Assembly (NCBI RefSeq): GCF_012927205.1
Contig: NZ_JABBGC010000003.1
Coordinates: forward strand, 248,001 to 312,000
Direction: 5' to 3'
DNA from: Chitinophaga fulva
GTDB taxonomy: Bacteria > Bacteroidota > Bacteroidia > Chitinophagales > Chitinophagaceae
DNA: 64,000 nucleotides
Shown piece after piece: positions 17,165 through 26,078 of this stretch (the stretch's first letter is position 1; every line of letters begins with the position of its first letter). Both the position numbers and the translations under genes were made by a program. The notes below the pieces were generated by a model. That model did not search any database. It had not been told where the DNA came from and was given only the letters and a program-made list of their open reading frames with translations.

Positions 17165-20100
17165 ATGATGAGAATATTCTATTGTATCACGGTTTTACTG
17201 GCCACCGTACTGAGCGTATCCGCTCAGAAAACGGTCCCTTACCTCGGTAAGGTAGACTGGATCAATGGTTACGACCATGAAATTGAAGGAGAGAGCATGC
17301 GCTACTATTCTGCTTTCCCGGACTATGCCACTACTGCGCTGCTCACCCGCGCCACCGATGGCCACAAGGTAATTGAATGGGAAACCGCCGCCGTGCCCAC
17401 ACGTGTGAAAGGGCCTTATGTATATTTCAGCTGGGTGGCAGGGCACTCCTCCGCAACCAGCAGCGGTGACCGCCACTTTGATCTGTATGTGGACGGAGAA
17501 AAGCTGCTGACCTTCACGACCAAACCCGGCAACCAGGCGCCGACATGGACTTTCGGAGCACCAGACAGCAGTCGTATCGTATTTCAGCAACTCCGGAAAG
17601 ACGGCGCCAACGATTCCCATGGCCTGATGTTCCTCCGTCTGCCAGTGAGCCGTATCACTCCCGGCAAACCTGTCAAACTGAAAATCATCGGTGAGGCGCA
17701 ACATAGCAACGACTGGCTCATGACCTTCAAATTCTCCTTTGAAGAAAAGGTGGACATCCATCCGCAACCTTTTATTCTTAAAAACGGGCAACAGCCGATA
17801 ACGCTTACCGCGCTTCACTTTGGCACACCACGCACCTTCAAGGTGACAGTAGACGGGAAAAAAGTATATTCCTTCCCGGTAGCAGACGGTGTCAACCATT
17901 TTGATATTCCCGTTCCAGCGGTAAAACAGGCCGACAGTATTCGTGTAGTCATCACCGATGCCGGTAAAGTACTGGCAGACCGGTCCGTTACCCTGAAGCC
18001 TGTCACCTACCGCGAACTGCATTTCATACATCATTCCCATACAGACATCGGCTACTCGCACCTGCAGCCGGAAGTACTGAAAATACACCTCCGCAACATC
18101 AACGATGCGCTGGACATGATAGCGGCTACCCGCAACTATCCGGAAGAAGCCAAATTTAAATGGAACATTGAATCCCTGTGGGCGGTGGACCATTTCCTGC
18201 AACAGGCCACCCCGGAGAAAAAAGCAGCTTTTATACAGGCCGTGAAAGATGGTAACATCTGCCTGTCAGCCTTGTATGCCAATATCCTTACCGGGCTTAC
18301 CTTACCAGAAGAATCATTCCACTACACCGACTTTGCCACACAGCTGCGCAAGACCTATGGCCTCCATATTCCCAGCGCCATGATCTCCGACGTGCCGGGC
18401 TATACCTGGAACACCGTGACAGCACTGGCTAAAGGCGGCGTGAAATATTTCTCCAGCGGCCCTAATTATCTTGGCGAGAGCCATCCCTACCTCGGCGACC
18501 GCGTGGGTCATTTTGTACGCAGCTGGGGCGATAAGCCCGTATGGTGGGAATCACCTTCGGGACAGGAAAAGATACTGTTCTGGGCAGGTGGCAAAGGCTA
18601 TTCCTCCTGGCATGGCACCGCTCCCGGCGCCGTTTTTGAAAGAGGCCCGCAAAAGATAGCCGCTTACCTCGATGAGCTGGACGAGAAACATTACCCTTAT
18701 GATATCGTGCAATGGAGATACAATGTGGTAGCCGATAACGGACCGATAGACACTTCTATCTCCCGTTTCGTTAAGCAGTGGAATGAAAAATATGCATCTC
18801 CCAAAATTGTACTCAACACCACCGATAAACTCTTTGAAACTTTTGAACAGAAATATGGTAAAGACCTGCCCGTTGTAAAAGGTGATATCACCCCTTACTG
18901 GGAAGACGGTGCCGGCTCTACTGCCAAAGAAGAAGGACAAAACCGTGTCAACAGCCTGCGTTTGTCTCAACTCACCAATGCTTATGCGATGCTGGCCCCC
19001 GGCCAATTTAACGCGCAACAGTTCTTCCATGCGTGGACCAACATCCTGATGTTCCATGAACATACCTGGGGAGCGCACAACAGCACCACCCAGCCGGATG
19101 TTCCATTTGTAACAGAGCAATGGCGTATCAAAAAACAGTTCATGCTGGATGCAGACAGTATCATCAATGTCCTTAGCGGCCAGCTGTTCCAGCCATTCAC
19201 CGATGAACAGTCCCGCAGCATTGCAGTAGTCAATACCCTCTCCTGGCCTCGTAGCGGCCCTGTGAAAATTAAGGTGAGCGGAAAATCCGTAAAAGATGCG
19301 CGCGGCCGTAAATACCCGCTGCAACGCCTCTCCGACGGTACATTTGTATTCCTGGCCAACGATGTGCCAGCCTTCGGAACAGCCGTGTACACTGTCAGCG
19401 ATGAGCCGGTAAACACCACCACTTCGCTTAAACAGACCGGCAATACCCTCTCCAATGGCAATATTGCCGTTACCTGGGACAACAGCGGCAGCATCACGCA
19501 ACTTTCTGCGAAAGACGGTCATAACTATGCCGGTACTTTCCGTGGACAAGGACTGAACAGCTACTGGTACGTACCCGGACAAAACCCGGCCGACGCCGTA
19601 ACCAATCAGCCTGTACAGGCACAGGTCATTGAAAACGGGCCTGTGGTGACGACCATCGTGCTTCGTGCACAGGCGCCCGGCGCCAACGCGCTGGAGAAAA
19701 AGCTTACGCTCTATGCCAATAGCAACCTGGTACTGATTGAAAACACCGTCGACAAAAAACCGGTCAGACAAAAAGAAGCGCTGCATTTCGGGTTCCCGTT
19801 TGAAGTACCTTCCGGACAAGTGACGCTGGATGCAGGTTATGGCACCATGCGCTACCTCAACGACCAGCTGCCTGGCTCCAATATGGATTTCCTGTTCGGC
19901 CGCAGATGGATGGACATCTCCAACCAAGCCAATGGTTTGCAATGGATGCTACTGGAAACTCCCATGGTAGAACCAGACAGCATGATCGATGAGCGTCTGC
20001 AGATAGCTCAAAGCCATAAGGAATGGCGCACGAAAGGTCAACCTACCAACCGCTGGTTTTCCTATGTCATGAATAACTACTGGCATACCAACTATAAAGC

Positions 20101-20479
20101 CGATCAGTCAGGCAGCAGCAGCTATCATTATGCCCTGCAGCCACATGGTCAGGCTGATGGCGCAGCGCTGGAAACAGCCGCGGCAGATTTCACCCAGCCG
20201 CTTATTGGTTTCCCGGTGAAAAAAGGTGCTGCTTTGCCGGCAGGTCTCTTCCGGTTGACCAATACCGCCGTGGTGGCCACCGCCATTGTGCCACAGGAAA
20301 ATGGTCAGTATATGGTGCGGCTCTTTAATCCCGGTAAGACGACACAAAGCACGGGATTTGAGTGGGGCACGCTGAAGCCTGCACGAATTACAGTAGTGAG
20401 GAATGGCGAAACCAAAGATGCCAAGGCGACCTTTAGCCTGCCTGCTATGGGCGTAGAAGAGTATCTGCTTATTCCGTAA
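17165..20479 (+). CDS. Glycoside hydrolase family 38 alpha-mannosidase, secreted
   Basis: A 1104-residue protein with a signal peptide (MRIFYCITVLLATVLSVSAQ, cut near residue 21), so it works in the periplasm or beyond. An N-terminal beta region (to about 280) is followed by the GH38 core: HFIHHSHTDIGYSH holds the zinc His/Asp pair, MISDVPGYTWN the nucleophile Asp. A long C-terminal beta part (ending in VEEYLLIP) follows. GH38 enzymes remove alpha-mannose from glycans. The kinase/isomerase and porter upstream fit mannose as product. Confidence 0.85.
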   Translation: MMRIFYCITVLLATVLSVSAQKTVPYLGKVDWINGYDHEIEGESMRYYSAFPDYATTALLTRATDGHKVIEWETAAVPTRVKGPYVYFSWVAGHSSATSSGDRHFDLYVDGEKLLTFTTKPGNQAPTWTFGAPDSSRIVFQQLRKDGANDSHGLMFLRLPVSRITPGKPVKLKIIGEAQHSNDWLMTFKFSFEEKVDIHPQPFILKNGQQPITLTALHFGTPRTFKVTVDGKKVYSFPVADGVNHFDIPVPAVKQADSIRVVITDAGKVLADRSVTLKPVTYRELHFIHHSHTDIGYSHLQPEVLKIHLRNINDALDMIAATRNYPEEAKFKWNIESLWAVDHFLQQATPEKKAAFIQAVKDGNICLSALYANILTGLTLPEESFHYTDFATQLRKTYGLHIPSAMISDVPGYTWNTVTALAKGGVKYFSSGPNYLGESHPYLGDRVGHFVRSWGDKPVWWESPSGQEKILFWAGGKGYSSWHGTAPGAVFERGPQKIAAYLDELDEKHYPYDIVQWRYNVVADNGPIDTSISRFVKQWNEKYASPKIVLNTTDKLFETFEQKYGKDLPVVKGDITPYWEDGAGSTAKEEGQNRVNSLRLSQLTNAYAMLAPGQFNAQQFFHAWTNILMFHEHTWGAHNSTTQPDVPFVTEQWRIKKQFMLDADSIINVLSGQLFQPFTDEQSRSIAVVNTLSWPRSGPVKIKVSGKSVKDARGRKYPLQRLSDGTFVFLANDVPAFGTAVYTVSDEPVNTTTSLKQTGNTLSNGNIAVTWDNSGSITQLSAKDGHNYAGTFRGQGLNSYWYVPGQNPADAVTNQPVQAQVIENGPVVTTIVLRAQAPGANALEKKLTLYANSNLVLIENTVDKKPVRQKEALHFGFPFEVPSGQVTLDAGYGTMRYLNDQLPGSNMDFLFGRRWMDISNQANGLQWMLLETPMVEPDSMIDERLQIAQSHKEWRTKGQPTNRWFSYVMNNYWHTNYKADQSGSSSYHYALQPHGQADGAALETAAADFTQPLIGFPVKKGAALPAGLFRLTNTAVVATAIVPQENGQYMVRLFNPGKTTQSTGFEWGTLKPARITVVRNGETKDAKATFSLPAMGVEEYLLIP

Positions 20480-20495
20480 TAACATCACATAAAAG

Positions 20496-20530
20496 AAAAT
20501 GCCGGATGAAAAAATCATCCGGCATTTTTT
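20496..20530. terminator. Bidirectional terminator between GH38 and GntR genes
   Basis: AAAATGCCGGATGA (20496-20509) pairs with TCATCCGGCATTTT (20515-20528) as a 14-base perfect stem, followed by T residues. It lies between the convergent GH38 and GntR genes and can serve both. Confidence 0.85.
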
Positions 20531-20532
20531 AT

Positions 20533-21276
20533 TTACAGTTGAGGTCTTTTTAGTTCGATACTATACGTAAAACAATCGCTTCTGTACCAGCAGATGTTAA
20601 ACTCCAGCGGCCGCCGGCTGGCGTCCAGCACCACCCTTCGTCTTTCCAGGACGGGTGCGCCTTTTTTGATCTTCAGTAATCCTGCGATTTTTTCATCCGC
20701 ACCTATCGCCCTGATTTCTTCCTGGGAATAAACGGGTACCACATGAAAATCCGCGTCCAGCATTTCATACAGCGGGCGGTCAAAATTCTCTTTGCCGGTA
20801 AGCCCTATCCTGGGATGGAAGAAAGACTCAAAATACACCATGGGATTTTTCTCCGTGCTCCGGATACGCTCCAGGCAAACCACCGGGTGGGCAGGTTCCG
20901 TTTGCAGCATCTTCGCCACTTCTTCTACTGCTTTCAGTACTGATACCTTGCTCTTCAGGGTTTTGAACGGGATACCCTTGTCTTCCATTTCATGGGTGAA
21001 GCTGTACCAGTTGTCCAGGTTAGTGGTGATCTTTTTCTTTTTCACCACCGTGCCATACCGCTTCTTTCTTTCGAGCAGTCCGTCTTTCACCAGGTTGCCG
21101 ATGGCCATGCGCAAGGTGTTCCGGGAAATGCTCCATCGTTTGGCAAGGTCTGTTTCCTTTGGAAAAATGTCTCCCTCCCGGAAATAATCCTCCCGGATCA
21201 GCTTCCGTAATAGCTCCTCCGCCTGCTGATGCAGGGGGATTTTACTATCGTGGTCCAATAAAGGTATCTTCGTCAT
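20533..21276 (-). CDS. GntR/HutC family regulator with UTRA domain
   Basis: A 247-residue regulator starting at the ATG at 21276 (MTKIPLLDHDSKIPLHQQ); a longer frame to 21351 lacks family features. The winged HTH is at about 12-75: LRKLIREDYFREGDIFPKETDLAKRWSISRNTLRMAIGNLVKDGLLERKKRYGTVV. The rest is a UTRA ligand domain. In this family sugar phosphates often act as inducers. It is convergent to the GH38 gene and shares a palindrome with the operon promoter, so it is the likely repressor of the mannoside operon and of itself. Confidence 0.88.
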   Translation of the reverse strand: MTKIPLLDHDSKIPLHQQAEELLRKLIREDYFREGDIFPKETDLAKRWSISRNTLRMAIGNLVKDGLLERKKRYGTVVKKKKITTNLDNWYSFTHEMEDKGIPFKTLKSKVSVLKAVEEVAKMLQTEPAHPVVCLERIRSTEKNPMVYFESFFHPRIGLTGKENFDRPLYEMLDADFHVVPVYSQEEIRAIGADEKIAGLLKIKKGAPVLERRRVVLDASRRPLEFNICWYRSDCFTYSIELKRPQL

Positions 21277-21277
21277 A

Positions 21278-21291
21278 TATGTACGAACATA
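21278..21291 (-). promoter_or_regulatory. Candidate GntR operator, autoregulatory
   Basis: TATGTACGAACATA, within the larger ATATGT-ACGA-ACATAT inverted repeat at 21277-21292. It abuts the GntR start codon at 21276. It is paired with the similar site at 13086-13099. Confidence 0.6.
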
Positions 21292-21427
21292 TCGCTTTTT
21301 TGCGATCGGGAAAAATTTTTGTGCAGAATTCCCGCAGTAGCAAAGGGTCATGCGCTGGTGAATTTCTTACCAAATGGTAATTGCCAGCTGCCATGGCTAT
21401 ATCAATTTTGTCCTAAAATTGAAAATC

Positions 21428-22456
21428 ATGAACAGCAAACGTGTTTTATTAACCGGCGTGACCGGCTTTCTGGGCTCCCATACCGCCATCCGGCTGTTGG
21501 AGAAAGGATATGAAGTCGTTGGCACCCTTCGGGAGATGGACCGGGCGGCCGCCATCAGGGAAGTGATAGCCCAACACACCTCCCATATTCACCGTTTGAC
21601 TTTCGCGCAGGCAGACCTCCAGGAAAAAGAAAAATGGTTTGAGCTGACGAAAGATATCGACTTTGTACAGCATGTGGCCTCCCCTTTCCCCAGGGAACTG
21701 CCCAAACATGAGAACGATATTATCATTCCCGCGAGGGACGGCGTGCTGAACATCATGACAGCCGCAGCTGCCAATAAAGTTAAACGGTTTGTATTGACTT
21801 CCTCCAGCGCCACCGTTGGCTATGGCAAAACACCGCAACAGCTGGGAAAAGTGATGACAGAATCCGATTGGACCAATGTTGACCATGCCAAAGACCTCAC
21901 TCCCTATTTCAAAAGTAAAGCGGTAGCAGAAAAGGCCGCCTGGGATTTTATTAAAGATGACCGGTCCGGTATGGAGCTGGTGACCGTTTTGCCCGGTGCC
22001 ATCCTGGGCCCTGTACTGGAAAAGGATTTTGGCACCTCTGCCAATATCGTCATCAAAATATTGGACGGAAGTGTTCCTGCCCTGCCTAAAATTGGATTTG
22101 AAATAGTGGATGTCCGTTCCGCTGCCGATGCACTTATCCGCGCCATGGAAATACCGGAGGCCGCACAAAACCGCTATCTTGCCTCTGCCGGATTTCTGAT
22201 GATGAAAGATATCGCACAGATACTGAGAAAAGCTTACCCCGGAAGAAAACTGCCGTCCAGGGAACTGCCCAATTTTCTCGTCAGGCTGCTTTCAAAATTT
22301 GACGCTACCCTCGGCCCTATCCTCCTTGACCTTGGCATAAAAAGAATGGTAGATGCCAGCAAAGCCAGACGGGAACTGAAATGGGAACCGGCATCAACGC
22401 AAGAAGCAGTATTGTCGTGCGCAAAGAGTATTTTTGAGACAGGAATCATAAAATAA
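21428..22456 (+). CDS. NAD-dependent epimerase/dehydratase, dihydroflavonol-4-reductase-like
   Basis: A 342-residue extended-type short-chain dehydrogenase starting at the ATG at 21428 (MNSKRVLLTGVTGFLGSH). The cofactor-binding GVTGFLG is at about residues 10-16. FVLTSSSATVGYG and the Tyr-x-x-x-Lys active pair in PYFKSKAVAEKAAWDF follow, as in dihydroflavonol reductase-like enzymes. It probably reduces an aldehyde or ketone with NADPH. The next gene (Crp-like) starts at the base after its stop, so both are on one transcript. Confidence 0.85.
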   Translation: MNSKRVLLTGVTGFLGSHTAIRLLEKGYEVVGTLREMDRAAAIREVIAQHTSHIHRLTFAQADLQEKEKWFELTKDIDFVQHVASPFPRELPKHENDIIIPARDGVLNIMTAAAANKVKRFVLTSSSATVGYGKTPQQLGKVMTESDWTNVDHAKDLTPYFKSKAVAEKAAWDFIKDDRSGMELVTVLPGAILGPVLEKDFGTSANIVIKILDGSVPALPKIGFEIVDVRSAADALIRAMEIPEAAQNRYLASAGFLMMKDIAQILRKAYPGRKLPSRELPNFLVRLLSKFDATLGPILLDLGIKRMVDASKARRELKWEPASTQEAVLSCAKSIFETGIIK

Positions 22457-23026
22457 ATGGACAAACTCACTTCAACACTGGGATTTGGCGGCATCCTCTC
22501 TCCAAAGGATATTGAATGTTTTTCCGGTCATTTCAAAAAGAAACAATTAAAAGCAGGGGAACACTTTCAAAAAGACGGTGACATCGCCCAGGAAATCGCC
22601 TTCGTGGATAGTGGCATCCTGCGGCTGTATGTCGTGACTCCCGATGGCGACGAGGTGACAAAATACTTTGCCCGGGAGAAACAGTTTCTTGCAGACCTGG
22701 AAAGCTATTATTCGTTAAAACCGTCGGACAACGCCATACAAGCCGTGGTAGACACAGAGATCTACGCCATCCGCAAATCAGCCATTGAAAAACTGAGCCT
22801 GGAAATACCCAGTCTGTATATCTTCATCAAAACGGTTTCAGAGGCAGCGCTGCTGGCTAAAATAAAAGACAACGACTTCCTGAACTTCGGTGACGCAAAA
22901 ACCAAATACCTCGAATTTGTGAAGCGTTATCCCGATCTCGCTTTACAGGTACCGCAGCAATTCATTGCGTCTTATTTACAAATCACACCACAGTCCCTCA
23001 GCCGGATAAGGCGGGAAATCAAGTAA
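22457..23026 (+). CDS. Crp/Fnr-like protein with cyclic nucleotide-binding domain
   Basis: A 189-residue protein. The N-terminal part (about 10-110) is a cyclic nucleotide-binding beta-roll (LKAGEHFQKDGDIAQEIAFVDSGILRLYV). The C-terminal HTH is short: YPDLALQVPQQFIASYLQITPQSLSRIRREIK, the shape seen in many Bacteroidota Crp-like regulators. Its start codon abuts the stop of the reductase, so it likely controls its own operon. The ligand is unknown; the cAMP-contact residues are not clearly kept. Confidence 0.82.
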   Translation: MDKLTSTLGFGGILSPKDIECFSGHFKKKQLKAGEHFQKDGDIAQEIAFVDSGILRLYVVTPDGDEVTKYFAREKQFLADLESYYSLKPSDNAIQAVVDTEIYAIRKSAIEKLSLEIPSLYIFIKTVSEAALLAKIKDNDFLNFGDAKTKYLEFVKRYPDLALQVPQQFIASYLQITPQSLSRIRREIK

Positions 23027-23070
23027 AAGATTTTATTTTTGAACTAATATACAAAAATAAAACACCCTGT

Positions 23071-23652
23071 ATGTATACTACCCTCTTTGCTCATATTGAC
23101 CAACACGTGAGCCTGACGGACAAAGAAAAAGAGATGCTTTGTGCCGTGCTGGTCAGCAAAAAGGTACGGCGGCGACAATATTTGCTGCAGGAAGGGGATG
23201 TTTGTCAGCATGACTATTTTGTGATCGATGGATGCCTGCGCCAGTACGAGGTGGGCGAAAATGATAAAGAAAACATTGTGCAGTTTGCATTTGAAAACTG
23301 GTGGATGTCTGACTGGTTCAGCATGCTCACCGGCACTCCTACCGTGTACAACATCGATGCATTGGAAGACAGCACTGTATTAGTGGTCGAAAAAAAGGCG
23401 CTGCACCAGCTATTCATCGATATTCCCGCCATGGACATCTATTTCCGGAACATGCTGTTACAGGCCTATGCCTACCTGCAACGCCGGACATTGTATTTGC
23501 AGAAGCCCGCGGAAGAAAGATATGCTGCTTTTGTAAAACACTACAGCTGGTTTGAACAGCGGGTATCCCAGCAGCATATCGCGTCTTTTCTCGGTATCAC
23601 CCGCGAAACGCTCAGCCGCCTGAAAGCGCAGCAGATCAAATCTTCCCGCTGA
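23071..23652 (+). CDS. Crp/Fnr-like transcriptional regulator
   Basis: A 193-residue protein with a beta-roll domain (RRRQYLLQEGDVCQHDYFVIDGCLRQYEV) and a C-terminal HTH (QRVSQQHIASFLGITRETLSRLKAQQ). It is related to, but different from, the gene just upstream. A DoxX family gene follows about 100 bases later; regulator-DoxX pairs are common in this phylum, so DoxX is a plausible target (inference). Confidence 0.82.
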   Translation: MYTTLFAHIDQHVSLTDKEKEMLCAVLVSKKVRRRQYLLQEGDVCQHDYFVIDGCLRQYEVGENDKENIVQFAFENWWMSDWFSMLTGTPTVYNIDALEDSTVLVVEKKALHQLFIDIPAMDIYFRNMLLQAYAYLQRRTLYLQKPAEERYAAFVKHYSWFEQRVSQQHIASFLGITRETLSRLKAQQIKSSR

Positions 23653-23748
23653 AAACCTGTGATAAATATCACCGGTTTATTTTATCAAATGTCACACTGC
23701 TAACTGAACAATCCTGTTCAACTTTGTACGAAACAAAATGTAATCAAG

Positions 23749-24222
23749 ATGTACAAAGATTTTACACAATGGGCATTATCCACTGACGACAACTGGACAG
23801 GATTGGTACTAAGATTAACACTGGGACTGGTACTTTTTCCGCATGTGGCCCAAAAACTATTCGGGTGGTTCGATGGGCCCGGGCTTCGCGGCGAGATGCA
23901 CTACATGACCACAAAAGCCGGTCTGCCTGCTTTTGTGGCCATTACAGCTATTACCATTGAGTGCCTCGGCGCATTCCTGTTGCTCGCGGGCGCCGGTACC
24001 CGTTTCGCTGCTGTTGCAGTCTTTTGTTTATTTATGGGCATGATACTCGTGGTCCACTCCTCTAACGGATTTTTCATGAACTGGTTCGGTAAAGTTCCGT
24101 CCGGCACCGAAGGGTTTGAATATCATCTGCTGGTGTTGGGCATCTGCATCGCTATCATGATACAAGGCGGTGGAAAATATTCCATCGACAAACTGTTGAA
24201 CGGATATTCTCACAATTTGTAA
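23749..24222 (+). CDS. DoxX family membrane protein
   Basis: A 157-residue inner-membrane protein with four spans. LVLRLTLGLVLFPHVAQKLFGWFDGPGL is the standard DoxX opening; TIECLGAFLLLAGAGTRFAAVAV and the FEYHLLVLGICIAIMIQGGGKYSID ending are also typical. Functions in the family include partner subunits of redox complexes. The last 13 bases overlap the end of the convergent lipoprotein gene. Confidence 0.85.
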   Translation: MYKDFTQWALSTDDNWTGLVLRLTLGLVLFPHVAQKLFGWFDGPGLRGEMHYMTTKAGLPAFVAITAITIECLGAFLLLAGAGTRFAAVAVFCLFMGMILVVHSSNGFFMNWFGKVPSGTEGFEYHLLVLGICIAIMIQGGGKYSIDKLLNGYSHNL

Positions 24223-25310
24223 TCCACTTTCAGTATCCGGTCAGCCTCAATATCCTCCGGTGTGGCATTCGTCACGCCGTAATAAACTGGAACACCGGTA
24301 TATTGAAACGGTGTATTCCTGGTGATCCTGACAAATTCATTCAGCCGGTCATATCCGTTCAAATTCTCTTTGGCTACTTTGTCAGCAGCGGTATGCCGGT
24401 AATATACGCGGGAGTGGGATTGCCTTAGCAGCTCGATATCTTCGCCTGTTGCTGTGCCATCGAGCGTACGGTTGATGGCTGCAATAAGTTTATCTTCCGT
24501 GGCGTCAGATTCAACGAATACATATACTTCATGACCGTATGATACTGATGAAATGAAGCCCTTATTCACGGTGTTTGTGGCATAATAATCTTTGTAGCGC
24601 TGTAATCCGTCGAGGTAGTCAAAATACACCGTATAGTAACTGGCTACGGAGTATACCATGCAACCGATCTTCTTATCAAGAGACGCATGTTGCGCAACAG
24701 GAATCAATTGACTGACTGGTACAGGATCAAAAAAACGGTTCGTCAAGGTGCCGGGGAATGACAGAAACAAGGTGGCATAGTCTGTAAAACGAACTGCTTT
24801 TCCGCTACCAGCCCCAGACACCGTTCCTTTGTTTTCCCGGAACCAATACCGGATCGTTCCATCCACCGCGGCTTTAGAAGCTGTCACGAGTGTATCAAAT
24901 GGTTTAACCACATGGTTACTGTTGAATATTTTCACCTGCTGGTTTTCCGGTCCGGTTACAAATTCCAGTTCGTTACTGTTTTTGAATTTGACAGGATTAA
25001 TGGTATTTCCCGGGAATAAGTTATTGTCGTTATACCGGTACCATCCCGCGGTATACCTGATAAAAAAACTGACCCCCGCACTATCCTGCCATACACTGTC
25101 ACGTACAATGTTATTCAACTGCCATTTTTTAATGACGTTGGTTAACGAATCCATCCGGGCTTTTTTTGCAGTACCGGAAGCGACAGGATTGGTGGGCGTT
25201 TCAGGAGTAGTGGGTGTTGGGTCTGGTGGTCTGTTGGGAGTTTCCTTTTTCCCGCAGGATATTACTATCATGGCTACAGACAGGGCTACTACAGTATTTT
25301 TCAGTATCAT
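24210..25310 (-). CDS. Lipoprotein resembling the core of cholesterol-dependent (thiol-activated) cytolysins
   Basis: A 366-residue protein with a lipobox (VISC, Cys19) and a Pro/Thr linker, so it is surface- or periplasm-anchored. From about residue 222 to 268 the sequence YYTV...GFISSVSYGHEVYVFVES resembles the YYTV...VYISSVAYGRQVYLKLET core strand region of cytolysins. The Trp-rich undecapeptide and the membrane-binding domain 4 are absent: the protein ends at DRILKVDYKL. This would make it a short cytolysin-like protein of the Bacteroidota kind. Similarity is by eye; a structure search would settle it. Confidence 0.5.
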   Translation of the reverse strand: MILKNTVVALSVAMIVISCGKKETPNRPPDPTPTTPETPTNPVASGTAKKARMDSLTNVIKKWQLNNIVRDSVWQDSAGVSFFIRYTAGWYRYNDNNLFPGNTINPVKFKNSNELEFVTGPENQQVKIFNSNHVVKPFDTLVTASKAAVDGTIRYWFRENKGTVSGAGSGKAVRFTDYATLFLSFPGTLTNRFFDPVPVSQLIPVAQHASLDKKIGCMVYSVASYYTVYFDYLDGLQRYKDYYATNTVNKGFISSVSYGHEVYVFVESDATEDKLIAAINRTLDGTATGEDIELLRQSHSRVYYRHTAADKVAKENLNGYDRLNEFVRITRNTPFQYTGVPVYYGVTNATPEDIEADRILKVDYKL

Positions 25311-25403
25311 AAAAGTTGGGCGTTAAACATTTTTATTGAAGTCAAAGTTCATGCCGCCTTATTGCATAGTTGTCCTGTAACTTTTCAACAAATCACATTT
25401 AAC

Positions 25404-25565
25404 ATGAAAAAAATAACTGTTAAACAGAAACCACTGTCCTTACAACGTTCTACCGTTGCCTCTCTGAATCAACATGTAACCACTCAGAAAATGCAGGACA
25501 CCACATCATCCAAGGCACATGACACCTATTGGACCAAGGCTCAGGATACACTCTGGACCGCCTGA
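25404..25565 (+). CDS. RiPP-like precursor peptide with repeated KAxDTxWT core
   Basis: A 53-residue peptide. Residues 9-22 (KPLSLQRSTVASLN) match the LxLxxxxIAxLN leader of Bacteroidota class I lanthipeptide-type precursors. The C-terminus is two adjoining eight-residue units, KAHDTYWT and KAQDTLWT, then a final Ala. There is no Cys and no Gly-Gly site, so it is not a simple lanthipeptide. A strong hairpin follows the stop, and a PqqD-like gene faces it. No modifying enzyme is recognised next to it. Confidence 0.6.
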   Translation: MKKITVKQKPLSLQRSTVASLNQHVTTQKMQDTTSSKAHDTYWTKAQDTLWTA

Positions 25566-25579
25566 TAAAGATGAATGTA

Positions 25580-25619
25580 AAACACCAGTGGCCGGGATGT
25601 ACCGGCCACTGATGTTTTA
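25580..25619. terminator. Terminator after the KAxDTxWT precursor
   Basis: CAGTGGCCGG (25586-25595) pairs with CCGGCCACTG (25602-25611); the stem extends outward with AAAACA against TGTTTT after one mismatch. It lies 14 bases after the stop. Confidence 0.8.
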
Positions 25620-25688
25620 TGAAAGTTAACACTGATGGACAAGATAATTTCCAACAACAAGTCTCTTATACAGTACACGAATCTTCTT

Positions 25689-26078
25689 CTACTTATTAAT
25701 TGTTTTTGGCTGGATATATCCAGGACCTAGTTCTACAGGTATGTTTGACAACAAGATTAACCTCTCTTTAACCAGTTTATCTATCATTAACAGAATAGTT
25801 TCATCTAACCTAACAGGAACATTCTTCTTATATTCTGATGAAACATAGTCAACATATTCTGTTACCGTTATTTTGCCCAAAGCATCTAAAAAAACCTTTT
25901 GGGGCCATGGATCAAGGGTAATCACCCTTGATCCATGGGGGTCTATTATTGCAATATTATCATTATTCATCCAATACCATTGCGCTATCCGGTAAAAATA
26001 GGTATCCTTTATCGGTGAGCTCTTAAGCACTTCAAAGGGAGGAATGATCTGCTTTGATTTTCTAAGAAAATTGAACAT
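25689..26078 (-). CDS. PqqD-like (RiPP recognition element) protein
   Basis: A 129-residue protein. IIDPHGSRVITLDPWPQKVFLDALGKITVTEYVDYVSSEY and the following MIDKLVKERLILL follow the PqqD/RRE layout: a beta pair, a Leu-x-x-x-x-x-x-I/F-x-x-L helix and a winged-helix end. RREs bind RiPP leader peptides. It converges with the KAxDTxWT precursor at 25404, its natural candidate partner (inference). It stands alone rather than fused to an enzyme, as PqqD does in many clusters. The assignment is by eye. Confidence 0.55.
   Translation of the reverse strand: MFNFLRKSKQIIPPFEVLKSSPIKDTYFYRIAQWYWMNNDNIAIIDPHGSRVITLDPWPQKVFLDALGKITVTEYVDYVSSEYKKNVPVRLDETILLMIDKLVKERLILLSNIPVELGPGYIQPKTINK

Noticed and set aside
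18551..19942. Long minus-strand open frame (463 codons) over the GH38 gene
   Set aside because: Antisense to a well-supported secreted mannosidase; no domain, signal or start context. The same applies to 17195-18202.
18551..20479. Late GH38 region as a second gene
   Set aside because: The reading frame is continuous from the signal peptide to residue 1104; the C-terminal beta part belongs to the same enzyme.
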